Shown: positions 6,351 to 7,822 of the stretch, one piece after another
Position numbering within the stretch: the stretch's first letter is position 1
Layout of the letters: each line of letters starts with the position of its first letter
Assembly: GCA_013139225.1 (NCBI GenBank)
Contig: WTBG01000184.1
Location: forward strand, 1-7,822
DNA length: 7,822 nucleotides
Direction: 5' to 3'
Source: Deltaproteobacteria bacterium
Lineage (GTDB): Bacteria; Desulfobacterota; WTBG01
Position numbers and translations under genes: made by a program
Notes under the pieces: generated by a model
The model's database searches: none
Told to the model about the DNA's origin: nothing
What the model saw: only the letters and a program-made list of their open reading frames with translations

Positions 6351-6355
6351 TGCTC

Positions 6356-7105
6356 TTGGCAATTTTAAGTATGAAACAACTGTTGGAAGCTGGTGTTCAC
6401 TTTGGACACCAAACAAAAAGATGGAACCCCAAAATGAAACCCTATATTTTTGGAGCCAGAAACGGTATCTACATTATAGATTTACAAAAAACTGTAACTC
6501 TCTTTGATGAGGCATATCGTTTTGTAGTTGATGCCGTAGCAAATGGGGAGAAGGTACTATTCGTAGGCACAAAAAAGCAGGCTCAGGATTCCATAAAAGA
6601 GGAATCAAAAAGATGTGAAATGTTCTATGTTAACAAACGATGGTTAGGGGGTGCCCTGACAAATTTTAAAACCATAAAAAAGAATGTTCAAAAGCTCAAA
6701 GATTTAGAGACTATGAAGGCCGATGGACAATTAGAACAATTGTCCAAAAAAGAAGCTTTAGAAATTGAAAGAGAAATTACAAAGTTGGAATATAGCTTGG
6801 GTGGAATAAAAGAAATGGAAAAACTTCCAGGCATTATATTCATTATTGATCCTAAAAAAGAGAGAATAGCTGCTGCGGAGGCAAGAAAACTGGGCATCCC
6901 ATCAGTTGGTCTCCTGGATACCAACTGCGATCCCGATGATATAGATCACATCATTCCCGGTAATGATGATGCTATAAAAGCGATTAGACTATTCAACTCT
7001 AAGATTGCTGATGCTTGTATTGAGGGGAAGCGAAGATTCGAAGAGAGAATTCAAGCTGAAAGTATGAAAGAATCTGATGAAGCTGAGGATGAAAATGATG
7101 CTTAA
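6356..7105 (+). CDS. rpsB: 30S ribosomal protein S2
   Basis: S2 binds late to the 30S subunit near the head-body junction, contacts S1, and is needed for translation initiation. From the TTG start the product has 249 residues, close to the 241 of E. coli. Family landmarks are MKQLLEAGVHFGHQ at the N-terminus, RWNPKMKPYIFGARNGIYIIDLQKT, RWLGGALTNFKTI at about 95-107, the coiled-coil segment rich in K and E after it, MEKLPGIIFIIDPKKERIAAAEARKL (split here as MEKLPGIIFIIDP then KKERIAAAEA), and GLLDTNCDPDDIDHIIPGNDDAIKAIRLF near the C-terminus. The tail is acidic (KESDEAEDENDA), a common feature of S2. The tsf gene follows after 27 bases, so the two are very likely co-transcribed. A non-ATG start in a highly expressed ribosomal gene is unusual but well supported by spacing and homology. 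Confidence 0.98.
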   Translation: MAILSMKQLLEAGVHFGHQTKRWNPKMKPYIFGARNGIYIIDLQKTVTLFDEAYRFVVDAVANGEKVLFVGTKKQAQDSIKEESKRCEMFYVNKRWLGGALTNFKTIKKNVQKLKDLETMKADGQLEQLSKKEALEIEREITKLEYSLGGIKEMEKLPGIIFIIDPKKERIAAAEARKLGIPSVGLLDTNCDPDDIDHIIPGNDDAIKAIRLFNSKIADACIEGKRRFEERIQAESMKESDEAEDENDA

Positions 7106-7132
7106 GGAAATTTCAATGGTTCGGAGGAGATA

Positions 7133-7735
7133 ATGGGAATAAGCGCATCGATGGTGAAGCAGTTACGAGAAAAGACTGGTGCCCCAATGATGAATTGTAA
7201 AAAGGCATTAGTCGAAAGTAATGGAGATATAGAAAAGGCTGTAACGTATCTTAGAGAAAAAAACTTAGTAACCGTATCGAAAAAAGCTGGCCGTGAAACA
7301 ACTGAAGGTATTATTTCTTCATATATTCACCCTGGCAGCAAATTGGGTGTTATGTTAGAATTAAATTGTGAAACAGATTTTGTAGCACAAAATGATGACT
7401 TTAAAGAGCTTAGCAAAAATATTGTGATGCATATTGCCGCACTCAGTCCGCTTTATACAACAAAAGAAGATGTCGATCCTGATATTCTTGAAAAGGAAAA
7501 AGAAATTTATATAACCCAGGCAAAAAACTCTGGCAAACCAGAAAAAGTGTGGGATAAAATTGTCACTGGAAGAATGGAAAAGTTTTTTTCAGAAGTTTGT
7601 TTAATGGAACAGACTTACATTAAGGATGATAAACTTACTATAACAGATGTCATCAATGAGTTAATAGCAAAACTCGGTGAAAACATTTCTATTAAACGTT
7701 TTGTTAGATATCAACTTGGCGAAGAATTGAGTTAA
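7133..7735 (+). CDS. tsf: Elongation factor Ts, short form
   Basis: EF-Ts releases GDP from EF-Tu so that it can bind GTP and carry the next aminoacyl-tRNA. The ATG start has a strong Shine-Dalgarno (GGAGG at 7123-7127, five bases upstream). The N-terminal UBA-like domain that binds EF-Tu shows VKQLREKTGAPMMNCKKAL. Then comes KKAGRETTEGIISSYIH and the signature CETDFVAQND, where Thr81, Asp82, Phe83 and Val84 form the TDFV motif contacting EF-Tu. The C-terminal part has SGKPEKVWDKIVTGRMEKF, SEVCLMEQTYIKDD and the ending GENISIKRFVRYQLGE. At 200 residues it is much shorter than the 283 of E. coli. The missing part corresponds to one of the two duplicated core subdomains, as in the Thermus-like short EF-Ts. 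This is a known family variant, not a truncation, because both ends are intact. pyrH follows after 23 bases. Confidence 0.98.
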   Translation: MGISASMVKQLREKTGAPMMNCKKALVESNGDIEKAVTYLREKNLVTVSKKAGRETTEGIISSYIHPGSKLGVMLELNCETDFVAQNDDFKELSKNIVMHIAALSPLYTTKEDVDPDILEKEKEIYITQAKNSGKPEKVWDKIVTGRMEKFFSEVCLMEQTYIKDDKLTITDVINELIAKLGENISIKRFVRYQLGEELS

Positions 7736-7758
7736 TAGTATATCTCTGGATTTGAAAC

Positions 7759-7822
7759 TTGAAACCAAAATACCATAGAATTCTCCTTAAACTTAGTGGT
7801 GAGGTGCTGACAGGTGATCAAA
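7759..7822 (+). CDS. pyrH: UMP kinase, N-terminal start (partial)
   Basis: The window ends 21 codons into this gene. PyrH phosphorylates UMP to UDP with ATP; bacterial enzymes are hexamers of the amino-acid kinase fold and unlike eukaryotic UMP/CMP kinases. The visible residues read MKPKYHRILLKLSGEVLTGDQ. The segment RILLKLSGE is the near-invariant first beta strand and glycine loop that binds the nucleotide phosphates. The start is inferred as TTG 7759: it is the first possible start after an in-frame TGA at 7750-7752 and gives the family N-terminus. The ribosome binding site is weak (GGA at 7748-7750). Position directly after rpsB-tsf is the standard bacterial order, usually followed by frr, which would lie beyond the window. 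Everything after residue 21 is unseen. Confidence 0.9.
   Translation, partial: MKPKYHRILLKLSGEVLTGDQ

Noticed and set aside
7133..7735. tsf as a truncated gene because it is about 80 residues shorter than in E. coli
   Set aside because: Both family ends and the TDFV motif are intact. The short form lacking one core subdomain is a normal variant in many bacteria.
1..7822. A hidden novel multi-gene system
   Set aside because: All coding sequence of any length is accounted for by conserved housekeeping families, and no unexplained protein-coding stretch is left. The only unexplained material is intergenic repeats and leaders.

Overview
The window is AT-rich bacterial chromosome of ordinary housekeeping content. 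It runs left to right with every recognisable gene on the + strand: the 3' end of trpF, a pmbA/tldE-type gene, secA, argJ, rpsB, tsf and the first codons of pyrH. I see no phage, plasmid, CRISPR, toxin-antitoxin or other defence genes, and no tRNA or rRNA. The organism cannot be fixed from this sequence alone. The SecA gives the best hints: a long insertion after the first nucleotide-binding motifs of a kind I associate with Bacteroidetes- and Planctomycetes-type SecA, and a cysteine-rich insertion in the second nucleotide-binding domain. With the low GC, my tentative guess is a PVC/planctomycete-like lineage, for example the anammox (Brocadiales) group. That guess is inference.

Layout. Positions 1-147 encode the C-terminus of phosphoribosylanthranilate isomerase, which ends a tryptophan gene set lying to the left. 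Positions 148-446 are non-coding and full of inverted repeats: an imperfect outer pair encloses two REP-like hairpins in opposite orientation. PmbA/TldE (447-1775) follows, then a 141-base gap mostly filled by a second inverted repeat of the type dispersed between bacterial genes. SecA (1917-4850) starts at a GTG just after that repeat. A 175-base gap with a possible promoter leads to argJ (5026-6207). A 148-base leader with a long imperfect hairpin leads to the translation cluster rpsB (6356-7105), tsf (7133-7735) and pyrH (7759 onward).

How the genes work together. rpsB-tsf-pyrH is the classic conserved cluster (ribosomal protein S2, elongation factor Ts, UMP kinase) and is spaced tightly enough to be one transcript. 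secA and argJ each have a sizeable leader and may be transcribed separately. The gaps before argJ and before rpsB share a 22/23-base sequence that differs by one inserted base. This is the most interesting non-coding signal and could be a shared control site or a remnant of a small repeat. Four of the six visible starts are GTG or TTG, so several genes are easily mis-started by automatic calling; the starts given here were chosen from Shine-Dalgarno spacing and family N-termini. I found no previously undescribed multi-gene system; the points of interest are the SecA insertions and the intergenic repeats.
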